Shown piece after piece: positions 25,169 to 34,858 of a stretch of DNA of 64,000 bases. This DNA is from Candidatus Melainabacteria bacterium. Lineage in GTDB: Bacteria > Cyanobacteriota > Vampirovibrionia > Vampirovibrionales > Vampirovibrionaceae. The translations under genes were made by a program, and so were the position numbers. Every line of letters starts with the position of its first letter. The first letter of the stretch is position 1. Below the pieces are notes generated by a model that saw only the letters and a list, made by a program, of their open reading frames with translations, had not been told where the DNA came from and did no database searches. The DNA lies in contig CABHPA010000048.1 in assembly GCA_902168245.1 (NCBI GenBank), positions 18,696 to 82,695 on the forward strand, given 5' to 3'.

Positions 25169-25962
25169 GCCGTAATTCCTCCATTCATCCGGTAACTTGT
25201 GCAGAATAAGTAAAGGGCAGGTTCTTCCCTTCGAAAATGATTTAGCCGGATTCGGTTTGCCAAACTCTACAGTTCTGTGGTGACAAAAGAAACGATTGCT
25301 AAAGCCTTATTGAGAAAGGAATATATAAAATTTCAAAATAAGAACTTCGCGTGGTCAATTTATCACTAGCGTTTAAGCAGAGTATTTGAAACCACGGAAA
25401 TATAAAATCACCTATGTGTTTAAACGACACTGGACAGTTGATTAGAAATTCTCGCGCTAACTGGCTAGCATGAGCTTTGGGTTCCCCAATGGACTCGGTG
25501 AATAGATGGCCTCTATGCTTTTAAGGTTTGATTTTCGGTGAAAACTAGGAATATGAAATGAATGGATGAGCTTTGGCGTGGAATGTTAAAAGCGGGTTTA
25601 TTTTAAATCTGTGTTTGTGGTTATTAATGGTTGAGTTGCCTGTGCTGCTGAGCGTCACTGAACCTCAGCCTTATTGGCGTTTTAAGAACTCATCCTGGTA
25701 ACGGATTAAAAAGTCGGTGGATCCTCGATATGATATATGTTTAAGGTATGTCTAACAGTGGTTAATTCGATGCAAAAAACGAGTGTTTTAAAAAATCAGC
25801 TTGTCAAAGAATTTAAAACTTCTTATGATTTATGTCTGATGAGCGCATTGCCTGGTTGGGTACCCCCAGGCTGGCAGTTGACATTAAATCAGATGAGTAG
25901 TTAGAGAAAACAAATACGCTTATTGAGGGTCACAGCGCGTAGACAGAAAAGTAGGATTGTAC
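25169..25962. other. Long AT-rich intergenic region with promoter
   Basis: Nearly 800 bases without a convincing gene, clearly more AT-rich than the flanks. A 44-codon frame (25770-25904) lacks a ribosome site and is not called. TTGACA at 25878-25883 with a 17-base spacer and TTAGAG at 25901-25906 is a reasonable promoter for the secreted-protein gene at 25963. The sugar transferase promoter should also lie here on the minus strand, but I cannot pinpoint it. Confidence 0.4.
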
Positions 25963-26397
25963 ATGATGAGTTGTTTTGTTATCGGTCGCAAAGTTTTTGT
26001 AATGTTTTTGACGGTGCTGTTGTTGTCAGGCAGCTTGATGGTTCAGTCGTCCCGCGCCTCTTATGCGGATACGAGTTGGGCTGATTTATTAAAGCCGCTG
26101 GTTAAGGATGTGATTGTTCCCGGCGCGTCCATGGGGATGAAGAAGCTGACTGAAAGAATGGAAAAGAAAAAAGGTACGGCCTCTTCCAGCTCTGCCGCCA
26201 GCACCGATTCGGGCAGTGGCGCTACTTCCTCCGGCAGTTCCTGGACGAACGCGTTTTCGTCGCCCCAGGAACCCACCAGTTCAACCAGTACCGCCGATGG
26301 GATACAGGGTACCCCGGAAGAGCCTATGAATACCGCTTATACCTCTTCCGCCGTGGATGCGCCGCCGCCACCGCCACCGCCGGTTGCGACGCCTTAA
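25963..26397 (+). CDS. Secreted Ser/Thr-rich, poly-proline-ending protein
   Basis: 144 residues. Signal peptide at about 1-33 (VFVMFLTVLLLSGSLMVQSSRA), then a short helical part (WADLLKPLVKDVIVPGASMGMKKLTERMEKKK), a low-complexity Ser/Gly/Thr stretch (about 70-120) and a C-terminal run of seven prolines before VATP. It looks like an exported surface or periplasmic protein with an extended stalk. AGGA lies seven bases before the ATG; a TTG at 25957 is in frame. Flanked by its own promoter and terminator. No family recognised. Confidence 0.65.
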   Translation: MMSCFVIGRKVFVMFLTVLLLSGSLMVQSSRASYADTSWADLLKPLVKDVIVPGASMGMKKLTERMEKKKGTASSSSAASTDSGSGATSSGSSWTNAFSSPQEPTSSTSTADGIQGTPEEPMNTAYTSSAVDAPPPPPPPVATP

Positions 26398-26422
26398 TAT
26401 AGGGCGCCTGCCAAGTTTCCGG

Positions 26423-26456
26423 AAAACCGGGTAGAGTTATCTACCTGGTTTTTAGG
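26423..26456 (+). terminator. Rho-independent terminator
   Basis: AAAACCGGGTAGA and TCTACCTGGTTTTT form a near-perfect stem with a four-base loop and T-run, 25 bases after the secreted-protein stop. Confidence 0.8.
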
Positions 26457-26507
26457 CTTTTTCTGTTTAACGGATTGAAAGCCGGGCTTGTTTATATCAG
26501 GATTAAG

Positions 26508-26551
26508 GCATCAACTAAACCTCAGCCTTTCGAGCAAGTATTGGTTGATGC
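26508..26551 (+). other. Inverted repeat in the galE leader
   Basis: GCATCAAC (26508-26515) and GTTGATGC (26544-26551) are perfect complements with a 28-base loop, followed shortly by GGTTTTT. It may be a leader hairpin or attenuator upstream of galE. Confidence 0.3.
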
Positions 26552-26619
26552 TGGTTTTTGAATTGATTTTTGTTGAGTTGAATAAATAGTTGAATGCAAA
26601 ATGCAAGGATAGGCAGGCT

Positions 26620-27660
26620 ATGGCAACGCAATCCGAACAGGTAACGATTTTGGTGACTGGGGGCGCTGGGTATATCGGCAGTCATTTTGTGAATCGATAT
26701 TTGCAAAAAAAGCCTTTCACGCACCGTATTTTGGTTATTGACAATCTCAGCGAAGGCAATCCGGAAGCCATTGAAAACTTGAAAGTGCTGTATGGGGAGC
26801 GGTTGATTTTTCAGCGATGTGGTATTGGCGATGCAGGGGTGACGACTCTTTTGAGCGATTATGGCGTGAGCGCCGTGGTGCATTTCGCGGCCAGCGCATT
26901 GGTGGCTCAATCACAGGTGGAACCGATGTTGTACCTGCGCAATAACGTGGGTGAATCTTTGAAATTGCTGGATTCCATGCAGGCGGCTGGCGTTAAAAAC
27001 TTTGTTTTTTCTTCGACTGCGGCGGTGTACGGCACCCCGAATACCGATTTGATTCTGGAGGATGAGCGGAAATCTCCGGTAAACGTATACGGGCGAACCA
27101 AGCTGATGGTGGAGGGTATGCTCGACTTGCTGAATGAACGGGGCGCGCTATCCTACGTGACGCTCCGCTATTTTAACGCGGCAGGGGCTGATCCCAGTGG
27201 GCTGATCGGTGAGGGGCATCACGAGGAAACCCACCTGATTCCCATTATTTTGCAAGTCGCCAACGGACGTCGCAAAGCCCTGAAAATATACGGCAATGAC
27301 TACGATACGCCGGACGGTACGTGTATTCGCGATTATATCCATGTAAACGATTTGGCGGACGCCCATATTGCGGCATTGGAATATATGTGTCAGCGGCCCG
27401 GCACAGGGGAAGCGTTTAATTTGGGAACCGGGCATGGGGATTCGGTGCAGGCCGTGGTGTCGCTTTCTTGCCAAGTGACAGGCCGGGAAATTCCGGTTGA
27501 TCTGTGTGGTCGGCGCGAAGGAGATCCCCCGGTGCTGGTTGCCAGTTCGGATAAAGCACAGCAGCTATTGGGTTGGAAACCCCATTATGGGTTGGAAGAT
27601 ATTTTAAAAACTGCCTGGCAATGGGAGCAAAACCGGAAATTCTGCCTACAGGCGACATAA
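26620..27660 (+). CDS. galE: UDP-glucose 4-epimerase
   Basis: 346 residues from ATG 26620 (GGCAGG just upstream; a TTG at 26590 is in frame but less likely). Extended SDR enzyme: NAD-binding TGGAGYIGS at 13-21, Ser/Thr in FSSTAAVYG, and catalytic Tyr157 and Lys161 in VYGRTK. The GalE-specific block DGTCIRDYIHVNDLADAH is present. It interconverts UDP-glucose and UDP-galactose (or the GlcNAc forms) in the cytoplasm and probably supplies precursors for the adjacent polysaccharide locus. Confidence 0.9.
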   Translation: MATQSEQVTILVTGGAGYIGSHFVNRYLQKKPFTHRILVIDNLSEGNPEAIENLKVLYGERLIFQRCGIGDAGVTTLLSDYGVSAVVHFAASALVAQSQVEPMLYLRNNVGESLKLLDSMQAAGVKNFVFSSTAAVYGTPNTDLILEDERKSPVNVYGRTKLMVEGMLDLLNERGALSYVTLRYFNAAGADPSGLIGEGHHEETHLIPIILQVANGRRKALKIYGNDYDTPDGTCIRDYIHVNDLADAHIAALEYMCQRPGTGEAFNLGTGHGDSVQAVVSLSCQVTGREIPVDLCGRREGDPPVLVASSDKAQQLLGWKPHYGLEDILKTAWQWEQNRKFCLQAT

Positions 27661-27798
27661 CCTTCTGTAGGCTAATAGCTTGGTTTAGTCAAACGTCTAG
27701 TTAGAGATTAGCCTGACGGGCGGTGTGCTGCTTTACCCTTTGCTCTACAATCTTTAGTGGTTGAGTTTTAAATATAGTTGAGATGATGGGGAATGAAT

Positions 27799-27975
27799 AT
27801 GCAGGATAAACGCTGCGGTTCCTGTGGTAGTCAGGATACGCGAATTAAGGAGTTTGAGATTCGACATGTCAACTCCAGAACCATGAAACTGAATTCGTCC
27901 GAGAAGCTGAAAGAGTTGGTTTGCCGCTCCTGTGATTGGCATATAACTTTGGAAACTGCGCCAGCCTTTGCGTAA
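27799..27975 (+). CDS. Small zinc-ribbon protein
   Basis: 58 residues from ATG 27799 (GGGGA six bases upstream; ATG 27793 is also possible). Two Cys pairs, CGSCG near the N-terminus and CRSC near residue 47, form a probable four-Cys zinc site around a basic, Asn/Ser-containing middle. No further domain. Such ribbons are often nucleic-acid- or protein-binding; the target is unknown. Confidence 0.6.
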   Translation: MQDKRCGSCGSQDTRIKEFEIRHVNSRTMKLNSSEKLKELVCRSCDWHITLETAPAFA

Positions 27976-28030
27976 CCCATGTAACGTGAGGCGTTGCTTG
28001 GCGTTCATTCACAGTTCGTTAGTTTTATGT

Positions 28031-29263
28031 TTAGCTTGCGTTGATGAGTTTGTTTTCCGCACGGTTGTTCTGAAAGGTTGTATCGGCTGCTTTTTGTTGA
28101 ATATACACGTATTTCTTGCTGGGGATATTGCTGAACTGGTTATTGATCACGGTTAAACCGGGAAATACGCTATTTAACAGTGTGATGACCGGGGCGTTGC
28201 CGGTGAGGTTTGAAAACTTGTTGTCGGCAAATGAGACATGGGTTGGTACAGGCTTGAATCCGTCTGGAAAGGAATCTGCGCTGAAGCGGAAGCCCCCGCC
28301 GGTGTTATTGACCGTATTGTTTTTAAACGAAATGTTGTCGCCCCATTGAAACCCGGTGGATGAGCGTCCGTTGCTGTAACAGTTGACGGCGTTTCGGGCA
28401 ATATTCTGGAATATGTTGTGGGAAACTTCCAGGTTATTGTAGCCTACGATTTCAATGCCGTCTGTGCTGCTGCTGCGAATGGCGTTATACCGGATGAAAA
28501 CATTGGCGGCGCCCGACGTACGGCTGGCAAACTTGACCGAACCGCGCAAATAGTCGAAAGTGTTTCCCTGAAAGAGGTAATTCGCGCTGCCGCCGTGGAC
28601 GGTATCGTTGGATGTGGTGGTGACCTGGAAGACATTGTTGAAGTAATTTTGCGTGACCTGGCTGTTAAAACTGTTCACGCCGGGTACGGGATCGCGTTCT
28701 GTCGTTGTAATGCGAACTGCGGCGTTGCCGAAGCTGAAAAAGCGGTTCATATTGATGATTACCCCGTTGGAGGAGCCAAAATACAGCCCTTGATCAACCC
28801 ATACCGGCGCTTGTGGATCGCTTGTGTAATTGGCCTGGTTGTAGACTCGACTGAGCCCGTAAAAGTCAAATCCTTTAATACTAATATTCCGGCTGAAGCG
28901 CGTAGAGAACAGGTATTCGGTGTTGAATCCCTGGGCCTTGATTAGAATCGCCGGATTGTTGCGCTCGGAAACCAGGGAAACGTTTTGCAGTCGATCGGCG
29001 CCAATCCGTTTGCTGAGATAATATTTGCCGCCATCAAACTTCAGGAGCCAGGGCGTATTTTTATCCGTGCGGTTTGCCAGGTAGGTCAATGCGTTGTTAA
29101 TCTGGGTAGAGGCGTCCCCTGTATTGTGAATGGTGACGGTGTGCGTTGTTGAGTCCACCGTGTAGGTCGGTGGGCAGGGGCTTTCCGCATGGGAAAACCC
29201 GGCCATGCTGATCAGGGCCGTCAGTAAGAGTAGTCCTGTTTTCTGGCTGGGTGCGGCAATCAT
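28031..29263 (-). CDS. Secreted right-handed beta-helix protein, copy 1
   Basis: 410 residues from ATG 29263 (GGAG eight bases upstream; the frame is open to a TTG at 29287). Signal peptide LLLLTALISMAGFSHA. The body is a string of about 22-residue turns rich in Asn, Val/Ile and Gly (for example NISIKGFDFYGLS, NGVIINMNRFFSFGNAAVRI, NLEVSHNIFQNIARNAV), the pattern of pectate-lyase-like right-handed beta-helices. No catalytic residues can be assigned. It is strongly similar along its length to the protein encoded at 44102-45703 but lacks that protein's C-terminal extension. Exported; perhaps binds or trims polysaccharide. Confidence 0.75.
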   Translation of the reverse strand: MIAAPSQKTGLLLLTALISMAGFSHAESPCPPTYTVDSTTHTVTIHNTGDASTQINNALTYLANRTDKNTPWLLKFDGGKYYLSKRIGADRLQNVSLVSERNNPAILIKAQGFNTEYLFSTRFSRNISIKGFDFYGLSRVYNQANYTSDPQAPVWVDQGLYFGSSNGVIINMNRFFSFGNAAVRITTTERDPVPGVNSFNSQVTQNYFNNVFQVTTTSNDTVHGGSANYLFQGNTFDYLRGSVKFASRTSGAANVFIRYNAIRSSSTDGIEIVGYNNLEVSHNIFQNIARNAVNCYSNGRSSTGFQWGDNISFKNNTVNNTGGGFRFSADSFPDGFKPVPTHVSFADNKFSNLTGNAPVITLLNSVFPGLTVINNQFSNIPSKKYVYIQQKAADTTFQNNRAENKLINAS

Positions 29264-29307
29264 GCATTTTACTCCATCAATACTCAACAGTCAGCTTAAA
29301 ACCCAGA

Positions 29308-29336
29308 TCCCTAAAGGCCCGAATGTTTTATGTCAA
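29308..29336 (-). promoter_or_regulatory. Possible promoter for the beta-helix gene
   Basis: On the minus strand, TTGACA (29336-29331) and TAGGGA (29313-29308) are 17 bases apart, 45 bases ahead of the ATG. The -35 is perfect and the -10 weak. Nothing else is recognised in the gap 29264-29574. Confidence 0.35.
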
Positions 29337-29574
29337 AGTAAATTCGGCTGCTTTCCCTGATTTCTTTGCCCTCATAGCTCTACCGTTATAATGTGCGATT
29401 TGGTTTGGTGTTAAACATGAGGTTGCAAATGTTGAAACACTTAAAATAATCCGGATTAAACGGATGAGCCGGAATTAATGTACTGATGACTCTCCGGCGG
29501 CTTTAGGGCCGAGCTTAGTATTTTGACACATTCGCATTTATGGCAGAGCTTCACTGTTTGGGCGAGAAAAAGCC

Positions 29575-29605
29575 CAAAAGCCACCCCGTTTTGGAGTGGC
29601 TTTTG
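29575..29605 (-). terminator. Terminator after the TpsA-like gene
   Basis: CAAAAGCCAC (29575-29584) and GTGGCTTTTG (29596-29605) form a 10-base stem; on the minus strand it is followed by GGCTTTTTCTC. Confidence 0.8.
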
Positions 29606-29635
29606 TAAGGCGTTGAGGTGATGAATGCAGCGGAG

Positions 29636-32534
29636 TTATGGAGTGTCCACGGTTCCCGCGAAACTGGTGGTGGACGGAAAGGTATTGGTGGTGAACCTTG
29701 GCCCGTCACTTTCGTTTGGACTAAAGAACGCGTCGCCGTTGGCGGTGATGGTGCCGGTGTTGGTGAATGCGCCGGTATTCGCCCTGCCGATGACAATCCC
29801 GCCGATGGTGAGGGCAGGGTTATCCGCGCCAAGCTGACCGTTGCGATAGGTGAGCGCATCCGCCCCGATAATGCCTGCGTTGCTTAAACTCCGTCCCGCC
29901 AGCAAGTTGACGGTTGCCCCAATCTGCGCGCCGTTCAGGAACTTGGGCCAGTCAATCGGCGGGTTTTGATTCAACGGCGGATGGATATCATAGAAAATCA
30001 GGTTGGTTTCCATTTTTCCGGAACTGGTGTTGGTAATATCCTGCGCCGCTTTCATGATCAGGCTGCCCGCATGGGATGATTCATAAGCTGGCCCGGCGAC
30101 CGTAAACCCGGATAGCAATGCCTTATTGGGCGCAATGTTAATGAAGTCGCTATTGTTCACGATATCCACCGTGCTGGCTAGGGTGGTGCTGCCGCCGCTC
30201 CATAATCCGCGGGTAATCACAATCTGGTTGTTGGTAATGGAGCCGTTGGCCAGCCATGAAATATGTCCTCCGCCCACCGCCATTTCCATATCGTGAAAGC
30301 CCTCCCCGATCAGGTGTACGCCAGGAGTCCACAGGGTACCGTTGGTTAAATCGCCGTTGTTGAGTATGGTGAGCGTGTTCATGTTGAAGAATAGCGGATT
30401 GGTATTGGCGTTCACGATATTGTTCGTGAGTGCCAGGGTAGCCGTGCTGGATAGCACCAGGTTACTGGCGGATTCCGCATCGGCCAGGGTATCCCCTGCG
30501 GTTCCGGATGGATTGCCTACCGTGCGAATCAGGGTGTCCGCGATGCGGCCGGTCAGCGTGTCGCGCGTGTTGCCATCCCCGGTACTCTGGGTGAAGAGGA
30601 TGCCGTTTTCCGCATGGCGGATGTATTCGTTCTGACGAGTGGCAAGAAGGGGATTGTCGCTGCCAGTGGTCAGACTTCCGGGTGTGGCGGGGGTTCCTCC
30701 TGTCACGGTGGAGTTTACCCCGTTTTGCACCGTAATTTGCCGAAAGGCTGCGACCCCGCTGGTTCCCGTTCCGCCCGCCTTGGCCGAGAAATTCTGCCCG
30801 GCTCCGAATGTGGCCGGGGTGGGGGTAATAATGGCCCCTGCCGCGCCGCCGGTGCCGCCTGCTCCTGCCGTTGCGCTGGCATTGGCGATCGGTGCGCCGA
30901 AGTTGGAAAAGGATTGGGCGTCGGCCCAGCCATTGCCGCCGCGACCCCCTTGCCCGCCGTTGGCCTGGGTGCTACCCCCTCCAGTCAGGTTGGCGTTTCC
31001 GCTGAAGGCGATTAATCCGCCCTGCCCACCGGTTCAGCCGTTATTGGCCGTGGCTGACGCACTGGCGACCGGGTTGGGATTCGCCGCGTTGCCAATCTCA
31101 ATATCGAAGGCGTTCGCATGACTTCCACCACCGCCTGTACCCCCATTGGCCTGTATGCTCCCGGTGTTGGAACCCGTATTGTAGCTAAGCGCGATAACGC
31201 CGCCTTGCCCGCCATTGCCTGCAATCGGGGTGGAAACTATATTGATGCTTTTCCCGGTGCCGGTCGAACCGGAGCGGCTTTGGGCCAGTGAACCCGCCCC
31301 GCCATTGGCCTGGATCAGGTTGGTGTTGTTCACCTGGTTCATGGCGTTCAGAATGATTGTGCCGCCGCTGCCACCGTTGGCGCCGTTGCCGTTTACGTCA
31401 AACACGCCGTCCGGGCTGGTGCCGCCATTGGCCCGAATGGCGCCGCTGTTGGATACGTTCCGGACGGCGGCGATGAGCACCGTGCCGCCATCCTTGTTGA
31501 ATGCCCCGTTCGCTTCAATGGTGCCACGGTTCAGCACATCGGCCTCGTTGAATGATACGATTTGCGCGTTGCGGTTGTTGAGGTTGTTTTTCTCCGTAGC
31601 GGAAAGCATGTCGCTGTCGGCGTTGTTGATAACGGTTGTGGTCGGGTTGGTTTGCCCGGTGGCGACCAGGCGAATGGTTCCGCCCCGGAAATCTGCGGAG
31701 GTTGGGGTGGCGAACAGCACGTTCTGCATGGTGGCCGTGTCATGGGTGCCGCTACCGGCGGTAATGGGGCCGGGAACGGGATTGTTCGCCAGGTTTGGGT
31801 TGGCGCTCATCACTGCCGCGTCGCCGTTGTCAGGTTTAAAATCGGTGGAGGCGGTGCCGTTGGCCCGTAAAATACCCTGGTTATTAATGGCGCTGCCTTC
31901 AATATTGATAATATTGGTGTCAAAGGTTCCCGCGACCTTGCCGGAGGTATCCACCAGCGAGCCGAGTTGAAAAATCGACCGTGTCGGTCGCGTTAATATT
32001 GACCGAGCCGCCGTCACCGCCAAAGCCCTGGGCCGTAATTTTGGCCGTGGGGCCAGCCGTCATGCCGCCCACGTTAAATTGCACCAGTCCACCGTTGGCG
32101 CCGTTGGCGAAAATGCTGCCGTTCTGAAATAAATATGCCGAATCCACGAAAACCTTGCCGCCGTTTCCGGTGTAAAGTGCGCCGTTGCGTACGGCGCTCA
32201 CGTCAATATTGCCGTCAAAACGAATGACATTGCCGGGCGCGCGAAAATAGAGCGTTCCCCCGTTGCCGGTGGGAACCTTTCCCGCATCGCTTTCCAGTCC
32301 CCGAACCAAATCGCCCGAATGGAGCCAAAGCCCGCCCCCGCCGGAATTCTGGAAGGTGGTTCGGGAGCCGGGTGTGTTGAAATAAGTGCCGGATTGGATA
32401 TCCCGGCCATCGTTAATGGAATTGAGATCGCCCGGCCCGCCTAGGGCAATGGGTGGATTGAGCGTGGCAAGCGCAACACTTAACGCCAAGGAAACCGCGC
32501 CAGTATACAACGCGTTTTTCACGACAACTTTCAT
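29636..32534 (-). pseudogene. TpsA-like filamentous adhesin, interrupted by a frameshift and an in-frame TGA
   Basis: Read as one gene it encodes about 966 residues. AGGAGAGG precedes the ATG at 32534, and a signal peptide (SLALSVALATLNPPIALG) leads into a hemagglutinin-like beta-helix with many NxGxIxANGG repeats. Two breaks are visible. First, a run of five T on the coding strand (plus-strand A5 at 31970-31974) shifts the frame; removing one T joins INATDTVDF to QLGSLVDTSG. Second, TGA at 31036-31034 lies in frame within ANNG-stop-TGGQGG, where other repeats have Gly (GGA to TGA would suffice), and the same frame continues open to TAA at 29636. The divergent neighbour encodes the matching TpsB transporter. 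It could be a true pseudogene, a phase-variable gene or an assembly with errors. Confidence 0.75.
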
Positions 32535-32773
32535 TCAATGCCTCTCCTCAAAAATCGATGTTTGCTACCCAAAACAAATGGCTTAGTAAAATGTATACAA
32601 TTGGTTGATCGCCTTTAGCGCTGAAAGCTAATTTATTTATTTAGTCTATACACTATGCTAGTAAAAATAATGAAACACCATTGGCTAATTGAATATTAGT
32701 CGATGGTCTAGTTTTTGGGTTTTAAGAATGGCCACCTCTGCAATGTATTGTTAGCTGTTTCCCCTTTATAACA

Positions 32774-34678
32774 ATGGGGCAGGCGGAGACATCAACATCA
32801 TTCCGCAGCGTATGCATTTATTCACAACATGAGACGGTTTCTTTGAGGATTGATAACGGCAATTGGGAGGATTTGGCTTGTCGGGGGCTGATAATGGCTG
32901 GCGTTACGATGGCGTTGAATATGCCCAACGCTGTTTTCGCACAAGTTCGAACCGATAGCCAATCCGTTCCCGGTCAGTTGAATCCGGGGTTGCTCACGCC
33001 ATCCAACGTCGTGCCCGATCAGTCTCAGACCGGAAAAAGAAAGCAGCCTTCCCCTTTGGATGAGGTTCAGTTGGATTTGCCTGAAATCAAGCAGGCGCCG
33101 CAGCCCCAGTCCCCCCCGTTTCTGGTGCGGCAAATCCGGGTGCAGGGCGTTACTTTACTGACGCCGGAGGAAATGAAAGATCTGGCGGCGCCTTACGTGG
33201 GCCGGGAAGAAACATTGGAGCAATTGGGCAAGCTGGTGGAATCCATTACCGAAGCGTATCGCAAACGGGGCTACCTGACTACGGAGGCTTATATTCCCCC
33301 CCAGGAGATCCAGAACGGCGAAATGACCATTGGGGTGCAGGAAGGTTATGTGGGGCAGATTTCCATTGAAGGGAGCCGGTTTTATAATCCGCGGTTAATT
33401 CGGCGCTCCATTCGGCTGAAGCCTGGCAAGTTGTTGAATTTTCGCATCCTGGAAAGGGATTTGAACCAGTTGAACCGGTTTAACGACGGCTTTAAGGTAA
33501 AGGCGTTCCTTTCGGCGGGCGATCAACCGGGACAGACCCATATTTGTATCCGGGTAGCCGAAAAGCAACCGTTCCAGATGTCGGGTACTTACGATAACCA
33601 GGGACGTCCGTTTATCGGTTGGTACCGCGGTGGGGTGGAATTCCGCAACGATAGTCTCACCACATTGGGCGATCGTCTGTATGGCCGTTGGATTGGCGCG
33701 CAGGGAACCCAGATTGCCATGGGTTCCTATACGCTGCCGCTCAATCGCTTCGGCACCGAATTATCCACCAGTTTTGCCTACAGCCGGGTGCATGTCATGT
33801 TGCCGGTTGAGCAGCCGCCGTTGATTATCGGCAAGGCGTATAACACCACAGTCACGTTAAGCCAGCCGCTGGGCCGGGAGCGGCGCTGGACGACTGATGT
33901 GGGCCTTAATTTTCAGCAGGTGAGCAGTTATTTTGACGGGGATAAGACCTCGTATGTGGATATTCGCGCCCTTCAACACGGTTTGACCTATAGCCGGTAC
34001 GACCGCTTGGGGCGCACGTACGCCAGGGCGCAAAACACGTTCGCCTTCCATATGGGCGGAAATAACAGCACGGTCAGCTTCTGGAAAGTGGAAGGGTTTT
34101 TCAACCGGCTGGTAACTTTGCCGAAGGGAAATTTGCTGATTTTAAAAGCCTATACCCAAATGACGCCGGATGCGTTGCCCGCTTCCGAGCAATTCCAGAT
34201 TGGGGGCGAAAACACGGTGCGGGGCTATACGGAAGGCTTGCTAATCGGGGATCGCGGGGTAAACCTGGGCGTTGAGGATCGGTTCCCGATTCCGGGGCTG
34301 AAAAAAATCAGCCCCTGGTTGGGAAGCCGCATTCAGGGCGTGATTTTTTACGATTTCGGCAAGGTTTGGCTGGATCATAGCAACGTCAATTTCGTGGGCG
34401 GGGTATCGGATACCTCCCAGCGAACGTTTTTGCAAAGTGTGGGCTTTGGTTGCCGGGCGCAATTAACCCGGTTTTTGCAGGGCTTTATTGACGTGGGTTT
34501 TGGTTTGAACAACCGCAAGGATGTGGAGCCGGAGCGTCGTCAGCCGACGGCGCGGGTGCATTTTGGCATTCGTACTGATCTGCTGCCGGAAAACTACCGG
34601 ATGCGTAGCCGGAATGTGACCACTTTTTACCCGTATTACCGGACTCATCCCAACCATGTGTCGTTGATTCGCCGATAA
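32774..34678 (+). CDS. TpsB outer-membrane transporter (FhaC/ShlB family)
   Basis: 634 residues as drawn; the true start is uncertain because the signal-like stretch (LIMAGVTMALNMPNAVFA) lies at about 38-56 and a TTG nearer to it is possible. Two POTRA domains follow (FLVRQIRVQGVTLLTPEEM from about residue 118; GQISIEGSRFYNPRLIRRSI from about 195), then a 16-strand barrel with the conserved GGENTVRGYTEG (VRGY motif of the plug loop) and VIFYDFGKVW. TpsB proteins recognise and export TpsA adhesins across the outer membrane. Its cognate adhesin gene is divergent and broken. The last residue is Arg, not the usual Phe. Confidence 0.85.
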   Translation: MGQAETSTSFRSVCIYSQHETVSLRIDNGNWEDLACRGLIMAGVTMALNMPNAVFAQVRTDSQSVPGQLNPGLLTPSNVVPDQSQTGKRKQPSPLDEVQLDLPEIKQAPQPQSPPFLVRQIRVQGVTLLTPEEMKDLAAPYVGREETLEQLGKLVESITEAYRKRGYLTTEAYIPPQEIQNGEMTIGVQEGYVGQISIEGSRFYNPRLIRRSIRLKPGKLLNFRILERDLNQLNRFNDGFKVKAFLSAGDQPGQTHICIRVAEKQPFQMSGTYDNQGRPFIGWYRGGVEFRNDSLTTLGDRLYGRWIGAQGTQIAMGSYTLPLNRFGTELSTSFAYSRVHVMLPVEQPPLIIGKAYNTTVTLSQPLGRERRWTTDVGLNFQQVSSYFDGDKTSYVDIRALQHGLTYSRYDRLGRTYARAQNTFAFHMGGNNSTVSFWKVEGFFNRLVTLPKGNLLILKAYTQMTPDALPASEQFQIGGENTVRGYTEGLLIGDRGVNLGVEDRFPIPGLKKISPWLGSRIQGVIFYDFGKVWLDHSNVNFVGGVSDTSQRTFLQSVGFGCRAQLTRFLQGFIDVGFGLNNRKDVEPERRQPTARVHFGIRTDLLPENYRMRSRNVTTFYPYYRTHPNHVSLIRR

Positions 34679-34858
34679 ACGATTGGCAGACCCGGTTTTA
34701 GTGATCTGAATATCGCATTGATTGAAAGAAATTCTTTTATTTCTGTTTGTTTTTGGTAATGTCTATTTTGAGATGATTACGCATTGACTCGGTTGAGGGG
34801 CCGGGCTGTTTGCGCTGGTGACGTGTTTTTTGATTTTGTATGAAATGAGGGGGCTGTT

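Noticed and set aside
25770..25904. 44-codon frame before the secreted-protein gene
   Set aside because: No Shine-Dalgarno; its end overlaps the best promoter of the next gene.
28418..28945. 175-codon plus-strand frame antisense to the beta-helix gene
   Set aside because: It mirrors the Asn/Val repeat of the real gene; no ribosome site.
31034..31036. UGA recoding (for example as glycine) to explain the in-frame TGA in the TpsA-like gene
   Set aside because: TGA ends other clear genes here (611-613, 18102-18104, 41147-41149), so the genetic code is standard; mutation or sequencing error is simpler.
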